Positions 34,494 to 47,297 of a DNA stretch of 64,000 nucleotides are shown here, piece by piece. The translations under genes were made by a program, and so were the position numbers. This stretch comes from Streptomyces sp. 1222.5. Its GTDB lineage: Bacteria > Actinomycetota > Actinomycetes > Streptomycetales > Streptomycetaceae. The stretch spans positions 5,020,001 to 5,084,000 of the forward strand of contig NZ_FNSZ01000001.1 in NCBI RefSeq assembly GCF_900105245.1, read 5' to 3'. Every line of letters starts with the position of its first letter. The first letter of the stretch is position 1. Below the pieces are notes generated by a model. It saw nothing but the letters and a program-made list of their open reading frames with translations. It had not been told where the DNA came from and ran no database searches.

Positions 34494-35219
34494 GTGAGCA
34501 AGCGCAGCAAGGCTCTCCGCGCTGCGGACGCCAAGATCGACCGGGAGAAGCTGTACGCCCCGCTCGAGGCCGTCCGTCTCGCCAAGGAGACCTCCACGAC
34601 CAAGTTCGACGGCACCGTCGAGGTCGCCTTCCGCCTGGGTGTCGACCCGCGCAAGGCCGACCAGATGGTCCGTGGCACCGTGAACCTGCCGCACGGCACC
34701 GGCAAGACTGCCCGGGTCCTGGTCTTCGCGACCGGTGACCGTGCTGCGGCCGCGGAGGCCGCGGGCGCCGACATCGTCGGCTCCGACGAACTCATCGACG
34801 AGGTGGCGAAGGGCCGTCTGGACTTCGACGCCGTCGTCGCCACCCCGGACCTCATGGGCAAGGTCGGCCGCCTCGGCCGCGTCCTCGGCCCGCGTGGTCT
34901 GATGCCGAACCCGAAGACCGGCACCGTCACCCCCGACGTGACCAAGGCCGTCACGGACATCAAGGGCGGCAAGATCGAGTTCCGCGTCGACAAGCACTCG
35001 AACCTGCACTTCATCATCGGCAAGGTGTCGTTCGACGACACCAAGCTGGTGGAGAACTACGGCGCCGCGCTGGAGGAGATCCTCCGTCTGAAGCCGTCCG
35101 CCGCCAAGGGTCGCTACATCAAGAAGGCCGCGATCAGCAGCACGATCGGTCCCGGCATCCCGGTCGACCCGAACCGCACCCGCAACCTCCTCGTCGAGGA
35201 GGACCCGGCCGCCGTCTGA
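34494..35219 (+). CDS. rplA: 50S ribosomal protein L1
   Basis: The product is 241 aa. MSKRSKALRAADAKIDREKL and the L1 signature PDLMGKVGRLGRVLGPRGLMPNPKTGTV (two adjoining stretches) are intact. It forms the L1 stalk and usually represses its own mRNA. The GTG start follows CAGGAGCAGTT. rplK is 96 bp upstream. Confidence 0.97.
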   Translation: MSKRSKALRAADAKIDREKLYAPLEAVRLAKETSTTKFDGTVEVAFRLGVDPRKADQMVRGTVNLPHGTGKTARVLVFATGDRAAAAEAAGADIVGSDELIDEVAKGRLDFDAVVATPDLMGKVGRLGRVLGPRGLMPNPKTGTVTPDVTKAVTDIKGGKIEFRVDKHSNLHFIIGKVSFDDTKLVENYGAALEEILRLKPSAAKGRYIKKAAISSTIGPGIPVDPNRTRNLLVEEDPAAV

Positions 35220-35264
35220 GCCCTCGGCTCACACCGGTAGCCGCGTCGGGTACGCGAGCTCAAG

Positions 35265-35316
35265 GACGGGCCCCGCTCCCTGGAACCTTCCAGGGGCGGG
35301 GCCCGTCCCTTCTTTG
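35265..35316 (+). terminator. Terminator after rplA
   Basis: A long hairpin (35265-35285 with 35288-35307, one mismatch) is followed by CCCTTCTTTG. It closes the L11 operon and separates it from the lipoprotein gene. Confidence 0.88.
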
Positions 35317-35390
35317 TGCGACCTTTCGCACGACTGTCAGTGGCCTGGGTTACGGTGCAGGCACGGGACTCGCATTAGGGGTGGGAGCAG

Positions 35391-36302
35391 ATGAAGAGCA
35401 CGACCGCGCGCCGGATAGGCCTCTCGATCGCGGTGGTCGCCGCGCTGACGGGCGTGGCCGCCTGCGGCTCCTCGAGCGCAGACAAGGCGGCAGGCGGGGG
35501 CGCGATACACGTCAGCCCCATCGCCGCGCTGCGCTCCGTCGAGAAGTCCACCGACAAGGCCGACTCGGCCAAGGTGCGCTCGACCACGTCCATGGGCGAC
35601 ATCATGTCGATGACGGCGAACGGCGCCCTCACCTGGGGTGACGGCCTCAAGGGCAACCTCACCATCACCTACACCGGCGGTCAGCTGGCCGAGATGATGA
35701 AGAAGGCCGGCTCCACGTCGATGGAGGCCCGGTACCTGCCGGACGCCTACTACGCGCACATGAGCGACGCCTACGCCCAGCAGGCGGGCGGCGGCAAGCA
35801 CTGGCTGAAGTACTCCTACGACGACCTCGCCAAGCTCGGCGGCGCCTCCGGGTCGTACATGAAGGACCAGATCCAGACCGCCACGCCGAACCAGTCGGTG
35901 AAGATGCTGCTGGCCTCCGGTGACGTGAAGAAGGTCGGCGAGGAGAAGGTCGACGGCGCCCACACCGTGCACTACTCGGGCACGGTCGACGTCGCCGACC
36001 TCGCGGACCGCACCAGCAACCTCGACACGGACCAGCTGGCGGCCCTGAAGAAGCAGCTCAGCCAGGCCGGCGTCACCACCGACACCGTCGACATCTGGAT
36101 CAACGACCAGAACCTGCTGGTCAAGAAGACCGAGAAGGCCGCCATGGCCAACGGCACCATGACCAACACCACCTTCTACACCGACTACGGCGTGAAGGTC
36201 ACCGCAGAGGCGCCCCCGGCCGGCGACACCCGGGACTTCAAGGACATGCTCAAGTCCGGCGGCACCGTCGCGGGCAGCACCGGCAGCGGTACCAGCTCCT
36301 GA
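35391..36302 (+). CDS. Putative lipoprotein (LppX/LolA-like fold)
   Basis: The product is 303 aa. A type II signal peptide (KSTTARRIGLSIAVVAALTG then lipobox TGVAAC) is followed by Ser/Ala-rich linker. A beta-rich domain has repeated features of the LppX/LprG-LolA-like lipid-carrier families (YLPDAYYAHMSD, VHYSGTVDVADLADR, VDIWINDQNLLVKK). It is anchored outside the membrane. A specific role is unknown. It is an accessory gene between rplA and rplJ with its own ribosome site GGGGTGGGAG. Confidence 0.85.
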   Translation: MKSTTARRIGLSIAVVAALTGVAACGSSSADKAAGGGAIHVSPIAALRSVEKSTDKADSAKVRSTTSMGDIMSMTANGALTWGDGLKGNLTITYTGGQLAEMMKKAGSTSMEARYLPDAYYAHMSDAYAQQAGGGKHWLKYSYDDLAKLGGASGSYMKDQIQTATPNQSVKMLLASGDVKKVGEEKVDGAHTVHYSGTVDVADLADRTSNLDTDQLAALKKQLSQAGVTTDTVDIWINDQNLLVKKTEKAAMANGTMTNTTFYTDYGVKVTAEAPPAGDTRDFKDMLKSGGTVAGSTGSGTSS

Positions 36303-36330
36303 TCTAGGCGCCGGAGACGGCGCAGCCGAG

Positions 36331-36388
36331 GGACCGGGGTGGCCCGTAGGGCCCGATTTGCTCGACAGCGCCCCGGTCCTTTATTCTC
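36331..36388 (+). terminator. Terminator of the lipoprotein gene
   Basis: A perfect 9-bp GC stem (36331-36339 with 36371-36379), with a second hairpin in its loop, is followed by TTTATTCTCTT. Confidence 0.75.
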
Positions 36389-36627
36389 TTCCAGAAGCCA
36401 AAGACCGCTGGTCGTTGCCGCGCTTTCGAATGAAGGTGCGGTGGCCGAAGGATCCGCTGAAAAGTGGGCGACCCGCGCAGGTGACTGTGGAAGTACTCCC
36501 GGGGCACGCGTTCTCACGTGTGCGGCCGGTCGAGTCCGCCCCGAGCGCCTGCGCCGGGGCGTTTGTTTTGCCCAGTCCTCCTTCGGGTCCGCGCGGTCCG
36601 AATCACCCGGAAGGAGGCCGAGGCTCT
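36389..36627 (+). promoter_or_regulatory. rplJ leader, candidate L10-binding autoregulatory region
   Basis: The ~240 bp ahead of rplJ has no gene. Leaders of rplJL mRNAs in many bacteria bind the L10(L12)4 complex (Rfam L10_leader). Here AAAGACCGCTGGTCG (from about 36400) and CGCGCAGGTGACTGTGG (from about 36475) are candidate parts of that structure; this is a judgement by eye. A second GC hairpin (about 36540-36590) and AAGGAGG precede the start codon. Confidence 0.4.
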
Positions 36628-37158
36628 ATGGCGAGGCCCGACAAGGCTGCCGCGGTTGCGGAGCTGACGGACAAGTTCCGCAGCTCCAACGCCGCCGTGC
36701 TGACCGAGTACCGCGGTCTCACCGTGGCGCAGCTCAAGACGCTGCGCCGGTCGCTCGGTGAGAACGCCCAGTACGCCGTGGTGAAGAACACGCTGACCAA
36801 GATTGCGGCCAACGAGGCCGGGATCACGCTGGACGACCAGCTCTTCGCTGGTCCGACGGCTGTCGCCTTCGTCACCGGGGACCCGGTGGAGTCGGCGAAG
36901 GGTCTTCGTGACTTCGCCAAGGACAACCCGAATCTCATCATCAAGGGCGGTGTCCTTGACGGCAAGGCGCTGTCCGCCGATGAGATCAAGAAGCTTGCGG
37001 ACCTCGAGTCCCGCGAGGTTCTGCTCTCCAAGCTGGCTGGTGCCTTCAAGGGCAAGCAGACTCAGGCTGCTCAGGTCTTCCAGGCGCTCCCGTCGAAGCT
37101 CGTCCGCACCGTGGACGCGCTTCGTGCCAAGCAGGACGAGCAGGGCGGTGCCGAGTAA
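36628..37158 (+). CDS. rplJ: 50S ribosomal protein L10
   Basis: The product is 176 aa. MARPDKAAAVAELTDKFRSS, LTEYRGLTVAQLKTLRR and the C-terminal helix that carries the L7/L12 dimers are recognisable. It anchors the ribosomal stalk. AAGGAGG lies about 15 bp upstream of the ATG. Confidence 0.97.
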   Translation: MARPDKAAAVAELTDKFRSSNAAVLTEYRGLTVAQLKTLRRSLGENAQYAVVKNTLTKIAANEAGITLDDQLFAGPTAVAFVTGDPVESAKGLRDFAKDNPNLIIKGGVLDGKALSADEIKKLADLESREVLLSKLAGAFKGKQTQAAQVFQALPSKLVRTVDALRAKQDEQGGAE

Positions 37159-37274
37159 TTCGGCTCGCTTTCTGATCCTCGCCGCCTGACGCAGCGAGGG
37201 TCTCAGCGGGCCGACGTACGCCCGCCACACCCAGTACATCCGGCACCCGCCGATTTAGTGGAAGGACCGCCATC

Positions 37275-37658
37275 ATGGCGAAGCTCAGCCAGGAAGACCT
37301 GCTCGCTCAGTTCGAGGAGATGACCCTCATCGAGCTCTCCGAGTTCGTGAAGGCCTTCGAGGAGAAGTTCGACGTCACCGCCGCCGCCGCGGTCGCCGTT
37401 GCGGGCCCCGCCGTCCCGGGCGCCCCGGCCGAGGCCGCTGAGGAGAAGGACGAGTTCGACGTCATCCTCACCGGCGCCGGCGACAAGAAGATCCAGGTCA
37501 TCAAGGTCGTGCGTGAGCTGACCTCCCTGGGTCTGAAGGAGGCCAAGGACCTCGTCGACGGCACCCCGAAGCCGGTTCTCGAGAAGGTCAACAAGGAGGC
37601 CGCGGAGAAGGCCGCCGAGTCCCTCAAGGGCGCCGGTGCCTCCGTCGAGGTCAAGTAA
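37275..37658 (+). CDS. rplL: 50S ribosomal protein L7/L12
   Basis: The product is 127 aa. The N-terminal dimerisation domain (LSQEDLLAQFEEMTLIELSE), an Ala/Pro/Val hinge and the factor-binding C-terminal domain (KKIQVIKVVRELTSLGLKEA, DLVDGTPKPVLEKV) are intact. It recruits translational GTPases. The strong GGAAGGACCGCC ribosome site fits its four-copy stoichiometry. Confidence 0.97.
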   Translation: MAKLSQEDLLAQFEEMTLIELSEFVKAFEEKFDVTAAAAVAVAGPAVPGAPAEAAEEKDEFDVILTGAGDKKIQVIKVVRELTSLGLKEAKDLVDGTPKPVLEKVNKEAAEKAAESLKGAGASVEVK

Positions 37659-37728
37659 GACCTTCCGGGTCCTCCAGGACTCGAACGCGCGCTGAAATCG
37701 GTCCCCTGGGGCTGTAACGCGAACGCAC

Positions 37729-37764
37729 CGAAGAGCGATCATCCATCCGGGTGGTCGCTCTTCG
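37729..37764 (+). terminator. Terminator/attenuator after rplL
   Basis: A long stem (arms 37729-37741 and 37752-37764, near-perfect) lies 70 bp after rplL, upstream of the rpoB promoters. Confidence 0.85.
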
Positions 37765-38226
37765 GCGTATCCGAGGGTCGGCCGCGGTTGCCTTGCGCTC
37801 GTGACGGCGAGGGGTATGGTGATCTTCGTCGTGTCTCCGGACGGCTCGGTTCCGGCTGGGGGCTCTTGACGAACCGCACGCAGCGCGCAATTCTCAGGAC
37901 GCGTCGTCACAAGGATCCGAATCCGAGGCATGGATCGACGGCGAAGAGGGCAGTATCAACGTGCGTTGAGGGCAGCATGCCGAGGGCGTTGACAAGAGCG
38001 GTGAGCACAACGAGGGTCTCGAAAAACCCGCGCTGGACATCAGTGTGCCAAGTGGCTACACTGACCCTTTGCGCTGCCTGTTAGCTGCCCCCTGCCCGTC
38101 ACCAGGGGTCTGCCCTCACTCGAGCACAGTCGACCGAAGTACCCTTGACCTGGGGCTTCCATCGCTGTGTGTGGGAGAGGGACCGGTACGCGCGTAGTGA
38201 GTCCGAGCCCTCGGAAGGACCCCCTC
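37765..38226 (+). promoter_or_regulatory. rpoBC promoter and leader region
   Basis: This 460-bp gene-free region has several candidate promoters. The best is -35 TGGACA (38034-38039), 17 bp, -10 TACACT (38057-38062). Others are TTGACA-N17-GAGGGT (37989-38017) and TTGACG-N17-AATTCT (37866-37894). The ~160-nt leader after TACACT begins GACCCTTTGCGCTGCCTGTT, a word I recall as conserved upstream of rpoB in actinomycetes. It ends with GGAAGG before the TTG start. Confidence 0.7.
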
Positions 38227-41200
38227 TTGGCCGCCTCGCGCACTGCCTCGACCGCGAATACGAACAACGGCGCCAGCACCGCCCCGCTGCGCATTTCCTT
38301 TGCAAAGATCAAGGAGCCTCTCGAGGTTCCGAACCTGCTCGCGCTGCAGACCGAGAGCTTCGACTGGCTGCTCGGCAACACCGCTTGGCAGAGTCGGGTC
38401 GAGGAGGCTCTGGAGAACGGTCAGGACGTCCCCACCAAGTCCGGTCTGGAGGAGATCTTCGAAGAGATCTCCCCGATCGAGGACTTCTCCGGGTCGATGT
38501 CGCTGACGTTCCGGGACCACCGCTTCGAGCCGCCGAAGAACTCGATCGACGAGTGCAAGGAGCGCGACTTCACGTACGCCGCCCCGCTCTTCGTCACCGC
38601 CGAGTTCACCAACAACGAGACCGGTGAGATCAAGTCCCAGACGGTCTTCATGGGCGACTTCCCGCTCATGACGAACAAGGGCACTTTCGTCATCAACGGC
38701 ACCGAGCGTGTCGTGGTGTCCCAGCTGGTCCGTTCCCCCGGTGTCTACTTCGATTCCTCGATCGACAAGACGTCCGACAAGGACATCTTCTCCGCCAAGA
38801 TCATCCCGTCCCGGGGTGCCTGGCTGGAGATGGAGATCGACAAGCGCGACATGGTCGGTGTCCGTATCGACCGCAAGCGCAAGCAGTCGGTCACCGTCCT
38901 CCTGAAGGCGCTCGGCTGGACGACCGAGCAGATCCTCGAGGAGTTCGGCGAGTACGAGTCCATGCGCGCCACCCTGGAGAAGGACCACACCCAGGGCCAG
39001 GACGACGCGCTGCTCGACATCTACCGCAAGCTGCGTCCGGGCGAGCCCCCCACGCGTGAGGCCGCGCAGACGCTGCTCGAGAACCTCTACTTCAACCCCA
39101 AGCGCTACGACCTCGCCAAGGTCGGCCGCTACAAGGTCAACAAGAAGCTGGGTGCGGACGCTCCGCTCGACGCGGGCATCCTGACCGTCGAGGACGTCAT
39201 CTCGACGATCAAGTACCTGGTGAAGCTGCACGCCGGCGAGACCGAGACGACGGGCGACAGCGGCGAGTCGATCGTCGTCGAGACCGACGACATCGACCAC
39301 TTCGGCAACCGCCGCCTGCGCAGCGTCGGCGAGCTCATCCAGAACCAGGTCCGCACGGGTCTGGCGCGTATGGAGCGCGTCGTGCGCGAGCGCATGACCA
39401 CGCAGGACGTCGAGGCGATCACGCCGCAGACCCTGATCAACATCCGGCCGGTCGTCGCCTCCATCAAGGAGTTCTTCGGCACCAGCCAGCTGTCGCAGTT
39501 CATGGACCAGAACAACCCGCTGTCGGGTCTCACCCACAAGCGCCGTCTGTCGGCTCTTGGCCCGGGTGGTCTCTCCCGTGAGCGGGCCGGCTTCGAGGTC
39601 CGTGACGTGCACCCCTCGCACTACGGCCGCATGTGCCCGATCGAGACGCCCGAAGGCCCGAACATCGGTCTGATCGGCTCGCTCGCCTCCTACGGCCGGG
39701 TCAACGCGTTCGGTTTCGTCGAGACCCCGTACCGCAAGGTCATCGACGGCCAGGTCACCGACGAGGTCGACTACCTGACCGCCGACGAGGAGGACCGCTT
39801 CGTCATCGCCCAGGCCAACGCCGGCCTGAACGACGACATGCGCTTCGCCGAGAACCGCGTCCTGGTCCGCCGCCGTGGCGGCGAGGTCGACTACGTCCCC
39901 GGTGACGACGTGGACTACATGGACGTCTCGCCGCGCCAGATGGTGTCGGTCGCGACCGCCATGATCCCCTTCCTCGAGCACGACGACGCCAACCGTGCCC
40001 TCATGGGCGCGAACATGATGCGTCAGGCCGTGCCGCTGATTAAGTCCGAGTCCCCGCTCGTCGGCACCGGCATGGAGTACCGCTCCGCCGTCGACGCCGG
40101 CGACGTGGTCAAGGCCGAGAAGGCGGGTGTGGTCCAGGAGGTCTCCGCGGACTACATCACCACCGCCAACGACGACGGCACGTACATCACGTACCGCCTG
40201 GCCAAGTTCGCCCGCTCCAACCAGGGCACCTCGGTCAACCAGAAGGTCATCGTCAACGAGGGCGACCGGATCATCGAGGGCCAGGTCCTGGCCGACGGTC
40301 CGGCCACCCAGAACGGCGAGATGGCCCTGGGCAAGAACCTGCTCGTGGCGTTCATGCCGTGGGAGGGTCACAACTACGAGGACGCGATCATCCTGTCGCA
40401 GCGCCTCGTGCAGGACGACGTCCTCTCCTCGATCCACATCGAGGAGCACGAGGTCGACGCCCGTGACACCAAGCTCGGCCCCGAGGAGATCACCCGGGAC
40501 ATCCCGAACGTCTCCGAGGAGGTCCTCGCCGACCTCGACGAGCGCGGCATCATCCGCATCGGTGCCGAGGTCATCGCCGGCGACATCCTCGTCGGCAAGG
40601 TGACCCCGAAGGGTGAGACCGAGCTGACCCCTGAGGAGCGCCTGCTGCGCGCGATCTTCGGTGAGAAGGCCCGAGAGGTCCGTGACACCTCGCTGAAGGT
40701 GCCGCACGGCGAGACCGGCAAGGTCATCGGCGTGCGCGTCTTCGACCGCGAGGAGGGCGACGAGCTTCCCCCCGGTGTGAACCAGCTGGTGCGCGTCTAC
40801 GTCGCGCAGAAGCGCAAGATCACCGACGGTGACAAGCTCGCCGGCCGTCACGGCAACAAGGGTGTCATCTCGAAGATCCTGCCGATCGAGGACATGCCGT
40901 TCCTGGAGGACGGCACCCCGGTCGACATCATCCTCAACCCGCTGGGTGTGCCGTCCCGAATGAACCCGGGACAGGTCCTGGAGATCCACCTCGGCTGGCT
41001 CGCCAGCCGCGGCTGGGACGTCTCCGGCCTCGCGGACGAGTGGGCCCAGCGCCTGCAGGTCATCGGCGCCGACAACGTCCAGCCCGGCACCAACGTCGCC
41101 ACCCCGGTGTTCGACGGTGCGCGCGAGGACGAGCTGGCGGGTCTGCTGCAGCACACCATCCCGAACCGCGACGGCGAGCGCATGGTGCTCCCGTCCGGCA

Positions 41201-41712
41201 AGGCGCGGCTGTTCGACGGCCGCAGCGGTGAGCCGTTCCCGGACCCGATCTCGGTCGGCTACATGTACATCCTGAAGCTGCACCACCTGGTCGACGACAA
41301 GCTGCACGCCCGTTCGACCGGTCCGTACTCCATGATCACCCAGCAGCCGCTGGGTGGTAAGGCCCAGTTCGGTGGCCAGCGGTTCGGCGAGATGGAGGTG
41401 TGGGCCCTCGAGGCCTACGGTGCCGCCTACGCTCTCCAGGAGCTGCTGACCATCAAGTCCGACGACGTCACCGGCCGCGTGAAGGTCTACGAGGCCATCG
41501 TCAAGGGCGAGAACATCCCCGAGCCCGGCATCCCCGAGTCCTTCAAGGTGCTCATCAAGGAGATGCAGTCGCTCTGCCTGAACGTGGAGGTGCTGTCCAG
41601 CGACGGTATGTCCATCGAGATGCGTGACACCGACGAGGACGTCTTCCGCGCTGCGGAGGAGCTCGGCATCGACCTGTCCCGGCGCGAGCCGAGCAGCGTC
41701 GAAGAGGTCTGA
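38227..41712 (+). CDS. rpoB: DNA-directed RNA polymerase subunit beta
   Basis: The product is 1161 aa from the TTG at 38227 (MAASRTASTANTNNGASTAP), which follows GGAAGG at normal spacing; a GTG-type frame continues upstream but without an RBS. The rifampicin region is wild-type in all classical positions (SQLSQFMDQNNPLSGLTHKR, LSALGPGG). Catalytic-site motifs are intact (DRIIEGQVLADG, GRHGNKGVISKI, GGKAQFGGQRFGEMEVWALE). It forms half of the polymerase active cleft. Confidence 0.98.
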   Translation: MAASRTASTANTNNGASTAPLRISFAKIKEPLEVPNLLALQTESFDWLLGNTAWQSRVEEALENGQDVPTKSGLEEIFEEISPIEDFSGSMSLTFRDHRFEPPKNSIDECKERDFTYAAPLFVTAEFTNNETGEIKSQTVFMGDFPLMTNKGTFVINGTERVVVSQLVRSPGVYFDSSIDKTSDKDIFSAKIIPSRGAWLEMEIDKRDMVGVRIDRKRKQSVTVLLKALGWTTEQILEEFGEYESMRATLEKDHTQGQDDALLDIYRKLRPGEPPTREAAQTLLENLYFNPKRYDLAKVGRYKVNKKLGADAPLDAGILTVEDVISTIKYLVKLHAGETETTGDSGESIVVETDDIDHFGNRRLRSVGELIQNQVRTGLARMERVVRERMTTQDVEAITPQTLINIRPVVASIKEFFGTSQLSQFMDQNNPLSGLTHKRRLSALGPGGLSRERAGFEVRDVHPSHYGRMCPIETPEGPNIGLIGSLASYGRVNAFGFVETPYRKVIDGQVTDEVDYLTADEEDRFVIAQANAGLNDDMRFAENRVLVRRRGGEVDYVPGDDVDYMDVSPRQMVSVATAMIPFLEHDDANRALMGANMMRQAVPLIKSESPLVGTGMEYRSAVDAGDVVKAEKAGVVQEVSADYITTANDDGTYITYRLAKFARSNQGTSVNQKVIVNEGDRIIEGQVLADGPATQNGEMALGKNLLVAFMPWEGHNYEDAIILSQRLVQDDVLSSIHIEEHEVDARDTKLGPEEITRDIPNVSEEVLADLDERGIIRIGAEVIAGDILVGKVTPKGETELTPEERLLRAIFGEKAREVRDTSLKVPHGETGKVIGVRVFDREEGDELPPGVNQLVRVYVAQKRKITDGDKLAGRHGNKGVISKILPIEDMPFLEDGTPVDIILNPLGVPSRMNPGQVLEIHLGWLASRGWDVSGLADEWAQRLQVIGADNVQPGTNVATPVFDGAREDELAGLLQHTIPNRDGERMVLPSGKARLFDGRSGEPFPDPISVGYMYILKLHHLVDDKLHARSTGPYSMITQQPLGGKAQFGGQRFGEMEVWALEAYGAAYALQELLTIKSDDVTGRVKVYEAIVKGENIPEPGIPESFKVLIKEMQSLCLNVEVLSSDGMSIEMRDTDEDVFRAAEELGIDLSRREPSSVEEV

Positions 41713-41720
41713 CGGGAGTC

Positions 41721-41753
41721 CGGCGGGGCCCTCACCCTTGAGGGCCCCCGCCG
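41721..41753 (+). other. Hairpin between rpoB and rpoC
   Basis: A stem of about 14 bp with one bulged base (41721-41734 with 41739-41753) starts 8 bp after the rpoB stop. There is no U-run, so it may be an mRNA-processing or stability element rather than a terminator. Confidence 0.6.
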
Positions 41754-41811
41754 ACCCCCAGGCCCCCGTTTCAGACCACAGACTTTCGACCCTGAGAGGG
41801 ATTGACGCATA

Positions 41812-45711
<3,900 letters not shown>

Positions 45712-45725
45712 GCGAGTCGCTCGAA

Positions 45726-45763
45726 CCGAAGGGCGGTCACCCCGTGGGGTGGCCGCCCTTCGG
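45726..45763. terminator. Bidirectional terminator after rpoC
   Basis: An 18-bp near-perfect stem (45726-45743 with 45746-45763) separates rpoC from the convergent M48 protease gene. Confidence 0.9.
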
Positions 45764-45778
45764 CGTATGGGGGCAGGG

Positions 45779-47269
45779 TCAGCGGTGCAGCCCCAGGTAG
45801 GGCTGGAGGGCGTCCAGCCGGGTGTGGTGATCCGGGTGGGAGGACAGGAGCCGGTCCAGGGTGCCGGGCTCCTTCAGCTGCTCGCCCCGCGCCGCGAGGG
45901 CCGCCTTGGCGGTGTCCTCCTCGGTCTGGAAGTGGTACAGGACCTCGGCCAGCTGCCGGGCGAAGCCCAGCTCGGCGGCCTGCTGGTCGGCGCGCAGCTC
46001 GCCGCGCCGGCCCGCGTAGGCCAGCAGGTACGGGGCGAGCACGAGCGGGACGGCGATGTACCAGGCGGCGAGGAACGCGGCGACCGCCGCCAGCGCCATG
46101 AACAGGATCAGGAACCCGGTCGCCGCCATGGAGAAGACGCCGGCGACCGCGATCGCGAACCGGGCCAGTCCGCGGGTCACCGCCCAGGCGATCCGGCCGG
46201 GCAGCGAATACCAGTAGCCGAGCAGACCGGCCCAGGCGTGGCCGCCGGTGTGGTGGCCGAGTTCGTGCGCGAGCACGGCAGCCAGGTTGCTGCTGGGGAT
46301 CCGGTTCAGGCTGTACGTGGTGACGCCGACGACATGCCCGGCCACCGCGACGGCGTTCAGCTCGTCGCTGTTCTCCACCATCAGCTCGTACGTGCCCGGC
46401 TCGATGCCCGCGCGGGCGGTCACCTCGTGCCAGATCGGCTCCAGGCGGGCCCGCTCCTGCTGACTGGGCAGCCGGAGCTTGAGCACGTACCGGGCGAAGG
46501 CGAGTTCGGTCGGCCGGTGGAAGACGAGCAGCCCGGAGGCGACCCACGCCAGCACCACCAGCGTTCCGACGACGTTCCCGAACATGCCGAGCGCGATGGA
46601 GCCGACCAGGGCGAGGCTCACCAGGGCTCCCGGCAGCTGCACCGCCAGCCGCCCGACGGCCGTCGCGTCGGCCCCGCGCTGGTGCTCGGACACGTGCAGA
46701 CGGGCACCGCGGTGGCGGTAGTCGAGGTCGTCCGGCGCGGGCTCGGGACCCGGTACGGCGGTCCGCGGGACGTGTGCCTGGGGCGGCACCGCTGTCCCCG
46801 GCTGCCCGCTGTCGTGTTCCGAGCCGGGATACGGCGGCGGGGCCGCCTGGGTCTGCGGGCCCGGCCGGGCGTGCGCTCCGCCCGGGTACGGGGGCGCGGT
46901 GGCGGTGGTGGCGGCGGTGGCGGCGGTGGGGTAGGCGGGGCCGGGGCTCGTGGCGGTGCTCGGGTAGGACGGGCCCAGTGATGTGGGGTACTGCGGGGCC
47001 GGGCCGGGGGAGGCGGGGGCGCCCGGGTACGGCGGTGGGGCGGCGGCCGTGGGGTAGGCGGGGCCGGGGCTCGTGGCGGTGCTCGGGTAGGACGGGCCCG
47101 GTGATGTGGGGTACTGCGGGGCCGGGCCGGGGGAGGCGGGGGCACCCGGGTACGGCGGTGGGGCGGCGGCCGTGGGGCCCGGGTAGGCAGGGGGCGCCGG
47201 GGTCACGGCGTCGGGGTAGGACGGCTCGGGGTACCGGGGCGGGACCGACGGGTCCGGCGGCTGGGACAT
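45779..47269 (-). CDS. M48-type membrane metalloprotease with Pro-rich N-terminus
   Basis: The product is 496 aa. Residues 1-~205 are Pro/Tyr/Gly-rich and disordered, containing a 41-residue unit repeated in tandem. Two transmembrane segments (~245-285) precede the catalytic part: zinc motif VLAHELGHHTGGHAW (HEXXH at about residue 334), two further hydrophobic segments, and the distal Glu region RRGELRADQQAAELGF. This is the M48 (HtpX-like) layout. The ATG follows AAGGAGCC. It is the last gene of the cyclase/PycTM-like operon, 28 bp after its neighbour. Confidence 0.88.
   Translation of the reverse strand: MSQPPDPSVPPRYPEPSYPDAVTPAPPAYPGPTAAAPPPYPGAPASPGPAPQYPTSPGPSYPSTATSPGPAYPTAAAPPPYPGAPASPGPAPQYPTSLGPSYPSTATSPGPAYPTAATAATTATAPPYPGGAHARPGPQTQAAPPPYPGSEHDSGQPGTAVPPQAHVPRTAVPGPEPAPDDLDYRHRGARLHVSEHQRGADATAVGRLAVQLPGALVSLALVGSIALGMFGNVVGTLVVLAWVASGLLVFHRPTELAFARYVLKLRLPSQQERARLEPIWHEVTARAGIEPGTYELMVENSDELNAVAVAGHVVGVTTYSLNRIPSSNLAAVLAHELGHHTGGHAWAGLLGYWYSLPGRIAWAVTRGLARFAIAVAGVFSMAATGFLILFMALAAVAAFLAAWYIAVPLVLAPYLLAYAGRRGELRADQQAAELGFARQLAEVLYHFQTEEDTAKAALAARGEQLKEPGTLDRLLSSHPDHHTRLDALQPYLGLHR
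46931..47176 (-). repeat. Tandem duplication of 123 bp in the protease gene
   Basis: 46931-47053 and 47054-47176 are nearly identical in-frame copies (41 codons each; about two or three substitutions seen). They encode PPYPGAPASPGPAPQYPTS-type sequence. The near-identity implies recent duplication or frequent slippage. Confidence 0.9.
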
Positions 47270-47297
47270 GAGCGGGGCTCCTTCGAGTACGGGGACG

